A DNA stretch of 33,172 bases from Tetmemena sp. SeJ-2015. Its lineage: Eukaryota > Ciliophora > Spirotrichea > Sporadotrichida > Oxytrichidae. Made by a program: the position numbers and the translations under genes. The stretch spans positions 1-33,172 of the forward strand of contig JAJKFJ010020663.1 in assembly GCA_027382625.1 (NCBI GenBank), given 5' to 3'. Below, one piece after another: positions 12,520 to 22,462 of this stretch. Every line of letters starts with the position of its first letter. The stretch's first letter is position 1. Below the pieces are notes generated by a model that was not told where the DNA came from, did no database searches, and worked only from the letters and a program-made list of their open reading frames with translations.

Positions 12520-14589
12520 TCACTTTTTGATTTGGAAAATTAAGTTAAGAATTTCAAAATTATATTTTATTTTATCAGGAGTGGTTAAGATAATATGGTC
12601 TTAGGGACTGGAGAGGGCCACAACATCTTTAGTCATTGATGACTTAATTTAAGGAGAATTCAGAGTCTATGTTTAAATTAATGGTTCTGAATGAGATGTA
12701 CTTGTAGTAACTTCAGCAGTTGGCTGAGAGACACTTTCATCCTATTTAATTTATCTAAAAAGAAAATAATTAAAATTTACTCTAATTGAATATAAAACAC
12801 TTTAGATTTTTATTTGAAGTTTTGTTGGTCATTGTCAAGAGTTGGTGGTTGTTGATGTTGCTAATCAGGGTAGGCAGATTTAACCAATAGAGCAAGGCGC
12901 ATTATCAAAGAGTAAAGCAGCTTCAGAAAGATGAAAATAAGTTAGTATGAAGTTTAGAGAAACATACTCAAGTCGTTTTAATCTGTAGGCTACTACTCTA
13001 TTTCTTCTTTCTATTAGCCTGTCTATTCGCTAGTAAGAAGGACAGTCTCCCCTGAAGTACTTCTGGAGAAGTTAGGCTAATCGAATAGAGAAGGTTTATT
13101 ACAAAGTTATTTAGTTTCATTATTTGTCGATCTACGCCTAAAATCACATAATTAAATTCTTATTTTAGAATGCATTTTTAAAATCTTGACTTGAATGATT
13201 TCTTTCAAATTCATTCTACATTTTTCTAGGCTTCTTGATCTCAATAGTAAAGATCTAATTTCCTAGTTCAGAAAAATTAGCGACTTATTCAGGTTAAGTA
13301 TCAGTCTGAATAACTCTTTCATTTGTCTTTATGAGCTTTGGCTTTTTATAAATTTCAATTCTCACTTAATTTTTGACCACTTTAAATAAATAGTAAGCAT
13401 ATTAAATTGAATAGCTCATTATATTTTTATGACCAATAGTGGCTATCGCTATTGATCTTATTTCATAACAAACATAGATGCCACTTTCCTCTCTACTTAC
13501 AGATCCACTTTGTAGTCATTACTAACTAAGTTTAATGCTTGCTCTATCTCCTTATTTGCAATTTAAGCCTTATCTAGTTCTTGAAATAGCTTTTCTATTT
13601 TGCGATAGTCAAGAGAAGTCTTATCTACAAATTAAGAATTCATTTTGTCCTCAAGAATAAAAAATAGATATACTAGACACACAACTATAATACATTATGA
13701 ATAAGAATTTCGAGTATTTTGACAAGGTTATGAACCACACAATTACTTTCTTGAGCCCTCTCTTTGAATTCCTTCACATACTAAAGTTTCTTCTCAATGA
13801 TAAAGTCGTTCTCACTTTAATTTCTCCTCCTCATCGCACAGCTCCTCCAGGGAAGTTGCTCCCCAGACATTATAAGCAGAGAGTAAACCAGAGAAATCAA
13901 ATCGTCTACTCGCCCACTCTCCACTCCATGCATGGCGTTTAGAGATTGAGTGAGTAGGCTTCCTCTGTTAACCACACCAAGAGTCCTCTGGATGTGGCTT
14001 CCATCAGCCTCGAGATAAGGTTTTGTACTACTCAGTGATATGAGATAGACTTTTCCGTTAAGCATCCTGAAGTTCTTAGGATTGATGTCTCTGTGTATGT
14101 ATCCTGCATCGTGAATAGACTTGAGAGCGTCCAACATTTTCACAGCCTGCTCTTTAAAGTACTCTCTGTTATAAGGCTGCCGCATCTAGTCAATTGAAAA
14201 GGACTCCAACAATTCTTCGTAGTATTCAGTAATAGAAATCATCAAAGAGTTATCTATTTAGTCAGGGTGTGTGTAAAATCCAGAGTAAACTTTCCCATCG
14301 TTATATTTATAAGTTAAAACAATGATTATCTTTAAATCAATTGAGGGACCTGAACTTTAGTTTTTCTCTTAGAGGAAGTGAGGTCTTGTATGACTTCTAT
14401 TTCTTAGGCAAGACTTTTATTAAGAATCTTGCTTGATTCAAACTTAACAGCGAAGGATTCTTTTCTGTGAGTATAGCGAGCTACTATTCCAAACTCACCT
14501 GTGCTTATAATCTCTTGGAGCTTATATAAAATGTTGTTCTTGTTTAAAATCTGGGGAATATCTGAGGGGCCTATAAACGTGTCTTACAT
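12520..14589 (-). CDS. Casein-kinase-1-family pseudokinase (copy 2), Ser/Thr/Gln-rich tail
   Basis: The start MQDTFIGPSD at 14589 is followed by a glycine-rich loop (STGEFGIVARY), FAVKFE with the ATP-binding Lys, EYYEELLESF, then HRDINPKNF, ESGRVDDLISLVYSLL and LPW: the CK1 domain order over about 300 residues. Two catalytic features are altered. HRDxKPxNF has Asn in place of the Lys, and the metal-binding DFG is replaced (VYLISLSSTKPY, where CK1 has VYLIDFGLAKKY). It should therefore be catalytically weak or dead. An intron at about 13693-13625 precedes SLDYRKIEKLFQEL, the end of the fold. Further introns include 12967-12921, with branch site TACTAAC, and a 26-nt one at 12780-12755. They lead into a long hydrophilic tail ending at TGA 12520. 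One-base slips lie near 14330 and in a C3 run at 12868-12870. Exon joins in the tail near 13140 and 13500 are approximate. Confidence 0.75.
12921..12967 (-). other. 47-nt intron with TACTAAC branch site
   Basis: On the minus strand it begins GTATGT, contains TACTAAC 20 bases before the end and finishes TTTCTGAAG. It is 47 nt, not a multiple of three, and lies in the tail of the pseudokinase gene. It is the clearest spliceosomal intron in the window and anchors the strand and frame there. Confidence 0.7.
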
Positions 14590-14733
14590 CTCTACTATTT
14601 ATGATCAATAGAATTAATCTCCTTGTGTAATAAAAGTATTTTAATCAATTTATAAGCTTCCAAATAATTTTGATATTTAAAATTAGAAGGATGAGACAAC
14701 ATGAAACAATTGCGATTCAAGGTATTTCTAAAA

Positions 14734-15823
14734 TCAAACAGAAAGCTCTTTTATAAGATCATTGTCTTTAATATCTTCATTTTCTGCTATCTATTCATCT
14801 TTATTAGTCTCTAATTGCTTGATTAGGGAGTAGAAATCAAAGTTTTCCATTTGCTGAAGTATTTTCTTGGTGATGAGAACTAGCTCAAAGTGATTGAACT
14901 TGAGCGATACGTAATCTATATCTGACAGAATCTTGCTACTCTCGTAGTTGAAAGGCAAAAGCCTTGCGAATCTTTTAAATTTGGTGTCTTTGCTCTCGAA
15001 TTCTTTCTGTAGTTCTTCATTCATAGCTGCTTATTGATTAGTCATGGTTTTCATCTGTCCGGGAGTGAAAACTTGATTTTATCTTGGAGAGCCAATTGTT
15101 TGTAACCTTTTAAGAGACCTCTGCTATCTTCCAGAAAGTTTTCATTTATTTATAATAAAAAATTAAAATAATATTTAGAAAAAAGAATATCTTCACTGCT
15201 GATATTTAATATTTTTAAAGTTGTTAGTTGTTGAGCGAGCTCTGAGACTGAATCTTATCCAAAGCAAAAGCCAAACTTTGCTGATTATTGTAAGACCCAG
15301 CCTAATTCCTAGAAATCTTTTGCAGCTTGTCTTTCCTCCTTTGCTACAACATCTTCTGAATGTTCTACCTCAACTTAGACTGTTGCATTTAGCTCATCAT
15401 CATTGAATTCTACCCCTTCATTTAACTGCTATTTAGTGGTTAGGTTTTAGCAGCAACCTTGCCCAGGTAAGACACTCCAGTTTGCAAGTTTTAAGGGACG
15501 CTTGACATTGGTCCTTCAAGGGAGAATAGCTTAGCTCTCAGGGCTTGGTCTTTATCAAACAGCTGGAAAGACTTCTGGGAATCGAAGTTTAAGTTTGAGA
15601 GGGAGAGTGGGTGCTAGTTCGTTTTATCATTCTGTTGGAAGGCTTTGAGCATTCTAGTCTCGGTTAAGTAGTCTGCCAAAATCTGAGAAGGCACTCGAGG
15701 AGTTACAGCTTGCAATTTAGTGGCTGAGATAGTTTTGTAAAAGGTGTTTAATTTGCTCTCTCTGGGTGTGTAATGCTTTCCTGTGGTCAGGCTCACCTGT
15801 GCGGTGTCTACTTCCTCAATCAT
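14734..15823 (-). CDS. Gln-rich hypothetical protein, two exons
   Basis: The frame is open from upstream of 15823. I chose the ATG giving MIEEVDTAQVSLTTGKHY, although a start a few codons earlier is possible. Exon 1 runs to 15197 and holds a Met/Gln/Ser-rich stretch (MMMSQMQQSKLRQNIQK) followed by basic helix-like sequence (MLQQRRKDKLQKISRNQ). A 73-nt GTGAAG...AG intron (15196-15124) joins it in phase to exon 2, which contains GSPRQNQVFTPGQMKTM and a more ordered C-terminus (FKRFARLLPFNYESSK, then ITKKILQQMENFDFYSLIKQ), ending at TGA 14734. The length is about 338 residues. No family is recognised, and it sits between two other minus-strand genes without overlap. Confidence 0.65.
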
Positions 15824-15982
15824 CTGAAGAGGAGTCTGGATTCTCACAATCAAATAAATTAAACATATCACATTTATAAAAAATTATATTATATATCATA
15901 TTTTAATGCAAATATAAGAAAGAGATTTGCAATTAATTTAAAATTAAGCATGAAAATAAAATTTATAAGCTTCCCTTAGACT

Positions 15983-18900
15983 TCATTTTTTATTCTTAAG
16001 CTTAATTTATTTAAAAATGACTTTATATATAATTCTCTCTCTGGGATTAGGAAGAGTAAACTTTGGATTGGCTTATTCTTCACCTTAATTTTCATTACCC
16101 CCTACTTGAGAGCCTCTACTATTCTTAACCTTAGAAAATGGTCTGATCTTATCTCTGAATAAGGTCTTCTAAGTCTAAGACCTTTGCATAAGCCTAAGCT
16201 TCAAATCATTTTCATTCTCAGTTAAGTTGTAGGTTAGTTTGTCCTTATCAATTTTCTACTGCTTCATGGTCTCATTCACTACGTTCTTAATCTGGGAAAG
16301 TTCAGCTTCTCTTCTCTATTTAAAAATTTGAGGCTCCTCACTCTCTTCCTCCTCATCCACGGAAGATGAACTATAGTTCAGCCGAAGAACATCTTGTTCT
16401 AGAAGCCCTTGTTTCCTATTCCACTTTATCTAAATTTTAAAATAAGAGTTACTTTATGCGCTACAGGCTTCAAATTAGTCTGGATTTTCTCTCTTCCTTT
16501 GAGAATACCTAGTTTCTAAGCAATTGCAGCAAACTCAATCGCATTCTTCTAACTCTGTTCATCTATTTTGTCCATAGAGAGTGCACTAGTGTCACTGTCG
16601 TCATCATCCATGTCATCCATAGTCACTCCTCTAGAACTCTAATGCATCGGACTCAAGATTATTCTGCCCTCTTACTTATCCAGCTGGTTCTTCAGCTTGG
16701 CATTCCTCAGTGTCTTTGCTCAGGCCAGTTGCTTGGCTGGACTCTAATGGAGAGTGTAGATATCTTTCTCTTGCTTCATGATCTTCACCTCGTAATCGTC
16801 ATCAAAGTACTCACTGAGATTCAAAGTGTCAAAGCCCTCCTAGTCATATTCTCCAAACTCTTATTCCATCCTCTGTCTCTCTTTCTTCATCCTGTACTGG
16901 TCTAACACCATTTAGATCCTTCTACTCTTTGCAGCCATCTCTTCCTCAGATCCCAGGAGAGCAGATTCCTATAGTACTACTCTCTAGTTAGATCTCTTTT
17001 CTTCTCCAGTCTGAGCCCGTGTGCCCTCATTAGCCTCTTACTGCTTTATTAACCTCCTACGCAGGAACTTGATGAAGCGGAAGAACTTCGAGTTCTACTC
17101 CTACTTCACATCTATCTGATGACTCATCATTGAACTCTTGTCTCTGGCTGTCTTTAATATCCCCCTCCCTAATGCTTTTTCTTACTCTTGGGAGGTTAAG
17201 TGTTGCTTCCATGATAGAGTAATTTCATAACCCACTTTAGAATCCAGTCCTCATCATTGACACGCACGAATAAAGGATGTTTGAGGATGAAGGAATCCAA
17301 ACTGTAGCAGTGCTTCTAAAAGATCTTTCTAAAAGCCAATTCCAGTTCTAAGTCAGTCTAAATCTCCTAAATTATTCTAGAGTAGAAGCTGTTGAACTCA
17401 TCCAGAGATATACTGAAGAGAAGTCCCTCCACTAGAGATACATACTGATCCTTCGCTTCCTGCTAAAGTTCCTTCATCTTTTCTATTTACTAGTTTAGCT
17501 GAAGGAAGTTATGCTGTTCGCTCTGCTGCAGATTAAGAATCTCATTAGGGATTTTGGTAAACCCATATAAAACATTAAAATATGTTTCAAATTAAGTTAT
17601 ATAGATTGAATGAATAAATTTATCTTAAAGTTTGAAGATATTGTTGATAGCTTTGAGCATGTTCTCATTTTGTCCTCTCTTATGCTAGTAATATAAAGGC
17701 ATCTACTGGTCTGACTTGATTGCCAAGCATATTGAAAATATATTAAAATATAATTATCTAGCATGAGTTAATGTCTCTGTAGGAGACCACTTATTTCTGG
17801 GCAGATTTGATCTTCATGCGCTCTATATCTATCTTCCTGTTTAGAGTGCGCTGGAATTCTTTCTGCTGCTCTATCTTCTCCTCAAATGCTCTCTCTAAAT
17901 AACAAATATAACAAATAAATAATTATAAACTATATGAAACTAATTAATCTTACTCTTGCCGTCTTTCTTAAGCTGGTGTTTGATGTCGTTGATGGTCATT
18001 CTCTTCTTGGTGTCTCTCTGCTCCTCACTGATCTTCTAGTCTATTATTTATTCCAGTCTTTGAACTAGATCCTCTGCTATCAGTTTCTTAATTCCCTTTG
18101 CTTCCTCTGACTTTACTTTGAAAGTTAGTAAGGATTAACAAAATAGAAAATAAATAAATAAATAAATATATAATTTTTATTTAGAGATGGTTGAATAAGT
18201 GGGTGAGAGTTAAAGAGAACATCAGAGTTGACTTTGAGCAACCACAAATCAGAGTTTTAACTATCCATAATGAAAGTAAACGACATCATTTGATAGGACT
18301 TGTCTTTGATAAGTTCTAGATAGGGCAACTGGGATAAAATTACCACTATCACTTGCTTATAAACCTAACTCCAAAATTTCTAAGAATTGAAGTTGTCTCC
18401 ACTTGCCTCCTTATATCTAATTTAAACGATAAGATAATTTAATCTTAGTTAAAATTCTTTCATAGTTATCTCCTCTATAATGGGCCAGGGATTATTCTCC
18501 AAACTATTAGCTTTCTAATTCTAATCGAGATACTCAAGTCTTCTCTGATAATATTACTTTTAAACTTGAGAGTCGATATATGGAGGGTCTTAACTGAGTC
18601 TCACAAGTACCTAATCAGATAAGTAACACTAAAGAGGCATCAAGCTATCAATTATAGCGTAAACTTTGAATGAAATGTTAGACACTCTAATTTTCTTTAC
18701 TGGCTTTTTATTTGGAGACATAGGAGTTCTATTTGTCCTTTGTCTCTATAGCTATGGATAAGAAGTTAAACTTTTTGAACTGGTTGGAGACATAATTTAA
18801 GCTTGAGATTATTTAGACTCAATAATAACTACCTCCTTGAGATGAAAAGGGTGCTTGAGATACTTTATAAGTTTGCATGGATAGAATTCTCTGTGCTTGT

Positions 18901-19689
18901 GGAAATCATAAACTGCCTGACTGTAGTTAAATTGCTCTGTGCTCACTAAACTTGAAACTGTAGCTGCCAAATCTATTATAATAATAAAATAAATTAATCT
19001 ATGCGAGTAGCAGTTGATGCCACTTAATCACCGACTGAATTAAAATGTTTGTGTATGATATCTTGAGAGTTTTAAAGAGTGAGGACGTTCCAGAGATGAG
19101 TGTAGGGAGATATTTCAAACATGTAGTAGTCAGAGTGTTTGCTGAAGTCGCTCTCGAAGTCTGCTTGCTGAAAGGGGATGGAATAACTCTCCAGCAGAAA
19201 ATATCGAAGACTCTGTTGGTCTTTGAATTCCAAAGCGTCCTAAACACACACCAAATTAAAGATAATCTTTAACTTACCATCAGTTTGTAGTAGGCCTGCC
19301 TCACAGCAGAAATGTTGAGACAATCTTAAGCATTCTTAGATTTGTTTACAAAGACAACACCTCTGAGTTAGACATCAAGTGTTTAAGGGCTCTAAGAATC
19401 TTAGACTGCAGCTTCACTCTGAGTGCGAAGGATGTTGATGTTATCAAGTAGCAGTAAGTGAATCTAGTCTTCGATGGGTGGGATGAGGTACCTGACTATT
19501 TCTTCATCTCCTTGGTAATTTTAGCCTGCAAGGTTTGCATCAGTAGTCTGAGACCAGCCTTTTAAGAAGAAGTTTAAAGAGCTTATAATTTTTACCTCTT
19601 TGTTGAAGTACGGAGAGGAGGATATCTTCCTTGAAATTGAGACAGGAGTACTTATACTTCTTTACCTTCTTATCCTGATTATTATTCAT
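15983..19689 (-). CDS. Divergent tubulin-tyrosine-ligase-like protein with coiled-coil extension
   Basis: Start MNNNQDKKVKKYKY at 19689. Exons 19689-19596, 19558-19278, 19239-19032 and 18972-~18180 join in phase through 37-, 38- and 59-nt introns. Exon 4 holds FKVYAIIDSLMPLQCYLSDQ, resembling the TTL-family 'FDlR.yvlv...Pl.vyl' strand. Further on, VYKQVIVVILSQLPYLELIK and then FIMDSQNSDLWLLKVN match the TTL pattern 'I..qi.dii...l' plus 'fDi..D....WLLEVN'. The metal-binding Glu is Lys here, FDLR is not intact and I found no clear ATP-binding 'KP...G.GI', so activity is doubtful. After about 18120 the gene becomes coiled coil (LEQIIDQKISEEQRDTKKRM), has an intron at 17953-17895, and ends with acidic and basic low-complexity sequence at TGA 15983. 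Anomalies are a one-base slip at 17223-17225, an in-frame TGA at 16720-16722 and no obvious donor at the end of exon 4. It could instead be two adjacent genes. Confidence 0.5.
16430..16452 (-). other. 23-nt intron
   Basis: On the minus strand it runs GTAACTC...AAATTTAG. It is 23 nt, so its removal is needed to keep the frame between KPVAHK and IKWNRKQGLLEQ. It shows that very short spliceosomal introns are used here alongside 40-100 nt ones. Confidence 0.65.
18148..18170. repeat. (AAAT)n microsatellite
   Basis: About five copies of AAAT lie in the noncoding stretch between exon 4 and the coiled-coil part of the TTL-like gene, next to a TACTAAC branch-like sequence and a CAAAG acceptor. The repeat may have altered the expected upstream splice donor. 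Confidence 0.6.
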
Positions 19690-20393
19690 TTTATAACAAT
19701 TAATTTATCCAAATTATCTCTTATCCAGCCTTCATTTTTAAGATACTTTTTGTTTAATTGCAAAAACATTGATAGCTAACAAATCCTCAAATAAAGTTAA
19801 TTAATTTTCTCAATCCTTGAACTAAAGCTTTGAGAGATTAGCTAAAGAGTCCTTAATACATTTATAGTAGGTAAAATACATAGTGTTATTAAAAAGGATT
19901 TAGAATCTTGAAATTTAAGAAGGAAACTCATTAGCTTCATAATAGAAGGAGAGTATACTCCGATGAATTGATTTACATGGCTTAGGAGAATAGTTATTAA
20001 ATGAAAAATCAAAATTATGAGGTGAAATGTGAAGTTGAAATTTACAAGCACATATATTTCATTCTTTGAGGCTTACTTTTGAATTAATAGTATCAATTTT
20101 AATGATTTAAGTAGATTTAAAAATCAAGATAATAATATATACGTATATGATGATTGAAGAAATTAAAATCTAAAATTTGTCTGCAATTTATTCCTCTTCT
20201 TTAAATTTTAATCATATTCATGAAGGCTGAAGTTCTGATACATTTTCAAGATCAATAATTTTACTTGAGGAGATTTTTAAAAACTTAAAGCAGGGAGAAA
20301 GATTCGATTAAGAATTATGAATATTCAATTTACTATAATAATCTTTGTTAATTTCTCATGTTCATAACTTTCGAGAACATAAGGAATTTTAAA
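19690..20393. other. A+T-rich intergenic DNA, nothing recognised
   Basis: This is upstream of the TTL-like gene on the minus strand. Short open frames exist on both strands but none has convincing composition or motifs. It probably contains the 5' control region of the TTL-like gene. Confidence 0.45.
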
Positions 20394-20466
20394 ATGAAAA
20401 TTTAGAAACTCTCGACAGGCTTTCAGTATATCATTGTTACATGCACGCTCTCTTCTCAATAGATTA

Positions 20467-20946
20467 ATGAATTCTTAGGAGAGGGCAAATTTGGACTATT
20501 CCAATTTTCAATTTGCTAAGGGCTTGCAGTTTACGAAATGTGCTTATATCATAGAAATTTCCAGACTATTCTTTTCAATTATTCAAAGTCTTCAGCTTTT
20601 ATCTACCCTGATTCAAAAACTTAAACAAATTTATAAATTCTTAGTCACGTGTCATAAATAGACAGTGTATCACTCGATTAATGAAAGCTGCTTTGATTTA
20701 TTGTATTGGATTAAGAACTACTTATAATTTAGCTGTGTTAGAATTGAAAGCAACCTTAACATTATTCTCGTTGAATAATATGGCTTTTGGCAAAATTATC
20801 TGACTCGCTCGCAGTGCTTTAAGATTGGAAAACCGTTTTCAATTTCTAATCTCAAAACAGAGCAGCAGTAGAGAGAGCTGACTTTTATTAATAATTATTT
20901 ATTTATTTCGGTTGATCACTTAATTAATTATTTGAGCGCTTGGTGA
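20467..20946 (+). CDS. Possible hypothetical ORF, weak
   Basis: From ATG 20467 (MNSQERANLDYSNFQF) the frame is open for 159 codons to TGA 20944-20946 under the ciliate code. Two other frames, one on each strand, are also open over much of the same stretch and look almost as good, so at least some of this openness is chance. One competing frame reads LGEGKFG, a kinase-loop look-alike with nothing kinase-like after it. I keep the ORF as a candidate only. No function suggested. Confidence 0.2.
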
Positions 20947-21021
20947 TGAATGTTTATTAGTTACATTTATGCAACTATTGACCTATAATTATATTTTTGA
21001 AGTTATAAAGCTTGCCCGCCG

Positions 21022-22154
21022 ATGAACCTAATGCTCCCTGAAGAATGGAAGACCTCCCCTTCTTAAGCAGATGGTACGTGCCCGTAATGAACCTTTAACC
21101 GCCTATAAACCTTTAATTACTCACATATAAAACCCAGGGTCGAGCTTGCGTAAGCAGGCCGGCTTGTCTACCAATTGAGAGAAAAGCGACATCGAAGTGA
21201 GGAAGAGAGAAGCTTGTGCGCGTGCGTGAAGTTTTCGAACTCGTTGCACTCGCGCTACCGACCATTTTTGAACTTAACCCATTCATGCAAGCATTATCTC
21301 TTCCAAGCTTCGAGTTGCTGAGTCCCCCATTTTTGTGTTGATCCCAGTCCAAAAAAGGCTAATAAGAGTGTGTAGGGCTCAGCGAGGCAGAGGAACGCCG
21401 GAACTTGGCAAATCTCTACGCCACGGTCGTCACTCTAAGCAAGTCGCTTGGTCGAGACTAGACAGTGGTAGCTCATACGATGGCAATCATCCATAAATTT
21501 TTCAAATTCAAATCCTTGGTCAAGCGCAACTCAGATCTCCTGTTCATTGCCACAGCGTCAGTTTTCGCATCTTGTAAGCTGCTCTACGTGCCGATCTCTT
21601 TGGGATCAAGCGCTCGGGCCCTCTTTGAAATCGAAAGGCAAATAAATCCAATGGTGATGATGAGGGTGAGTCTGTCAGAGCAGCGATTGAAGTGCTATAC
21701 CGATTTGCTCGAGGAAATAGAGCAGGAGATTCTTGAAACTATTGGATTTGACTTTGAAATCGAGCTACCGTACAGGCACATCCGCAAATTTTGCGAGAAG
21801 CATGTGCCGCAAGCGACGCGCGATACCCTCTACGATCTGGCGTTCAAGTTTTGCAATGATTCGTTCAAGCTGCCAGCGTGCCTCTTCTTCCATCCAAAAA
21901 TTATAGCTGCTTCGTGTATTCATATGGCTGCGAAGTGGCGACTCAACAATAAAATTGACTGTGGGTTCGATCTGAAGATTTAAGGGTATCCCTGGTTCAA
22001 ATGGATCGACTCTGCTATCGACCAACCTTAAATCAACGAGGTTATCGATTGTCTCCGTGTGCTTTACCAGAAGGAAGCCCCAAAGGTCCCGCCGACTCCG
22101 CCCCAGCAAAGTGTAGAAATATCTTCATAGATATAATCAAATGAACAGTAATGA
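21022..22154 (+). CDS. Cyclin of the transcriptional type (cyclin T/K/L-like)
   Basis: Exon 1 (21022-21073) encodes MNLMLPEEWKTSPSQAD. A GTACGT...TGTGTAG intron (21074-21375) joins it to GLSEAEERRNLANLYATVV, rebuilding the 'W....SPS..dGls..eE' start of cyclins K/T/L. The summed exons are 831 nt, exactly 277 codons with the TGA at 22152-22154. The first cyclin box holds HTMAIIHKFF, FIATASVFASCKLLYVP, then EQEILETIGFDFEIELPYRH. The second holds LPACLFFHPKIIAASCIHMA. A short Pro/Gln tail follows. Such cyclins partner CDK9/12/11-type kinases in transcription or splicing control. The gene still uses TAA/TAG for some Gln but more often CAA/CAG, and its G+C is clearly above its surroundings. The splice model, not a start inside the first box, gives the full domain. 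Confidence 0.85.
21074..21375 (+). other. 302-nt intron of the cyclin gene
   Basis: It is bounded by GTACGT and TGTGTAG and is 302 nt, several times longer than the other introns in the window. It is nearly as G+C-rich as the cyclin exons. It contains an antisense open frame (about 79 codons on the minus strand), which I consider chance. A second acceptor-like CCCAG lies at about 21341. Confidence 0.65.
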
Positions 22155-22462
22155 GTACAATGAAATATCAATTGAATTAATTATCTTTAAAATATCTTCC
22201 AATGTGTAAAGTTTTCCATTATAATCAACGATGTTACATTAAGACCCTTGAATATATTCTATCTTTCTTATCTAGTAGCACTGCCGACTTAACTTAATTA
22301 ATATTATATACCAAGTGAATCCTCAAACCGACTTTTTCTCGCTCATTTAATTTTGCGTACGCGAACACCACCTATAAATCAGAAGCATGCTCACCATATT
22401 TTTACTTTACTCTTTAAGTAATTTTTTAAAAAAGATATTAGAACTATTACTTTTCTCTTTAA

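Noticed and set aside
15221..15406. Plus-strand ORF rich in Leu and Arg
   Set aside because: It is the antisense shadow of the Gln-rich gene at 14734-15823, as are the plus-strand ORFs at 16642 and 19045 for the TTL-like gene.
20466..20501. Kinase glycine-loop look-alike LGEGKFG on the plus strand
   Set aside because: No VAVK, HRD or DFG-type motif follows, and two other frames across the same bases are equally open. Probably chance.
21155..21240. tRNA-like D-arm motif (minus strand, CTCAATTGGTAGA)
   Set aside because: No matching TPsiC arm, anticodon stem or acceptor pairing could be drawn.
21113..21352. 79-codon minus-strand ORF rich in Ser/Thr/Arg
   Set aside because: It lies inside the cyclin intron, antisense, and its openness is explained by the higher G+C there.
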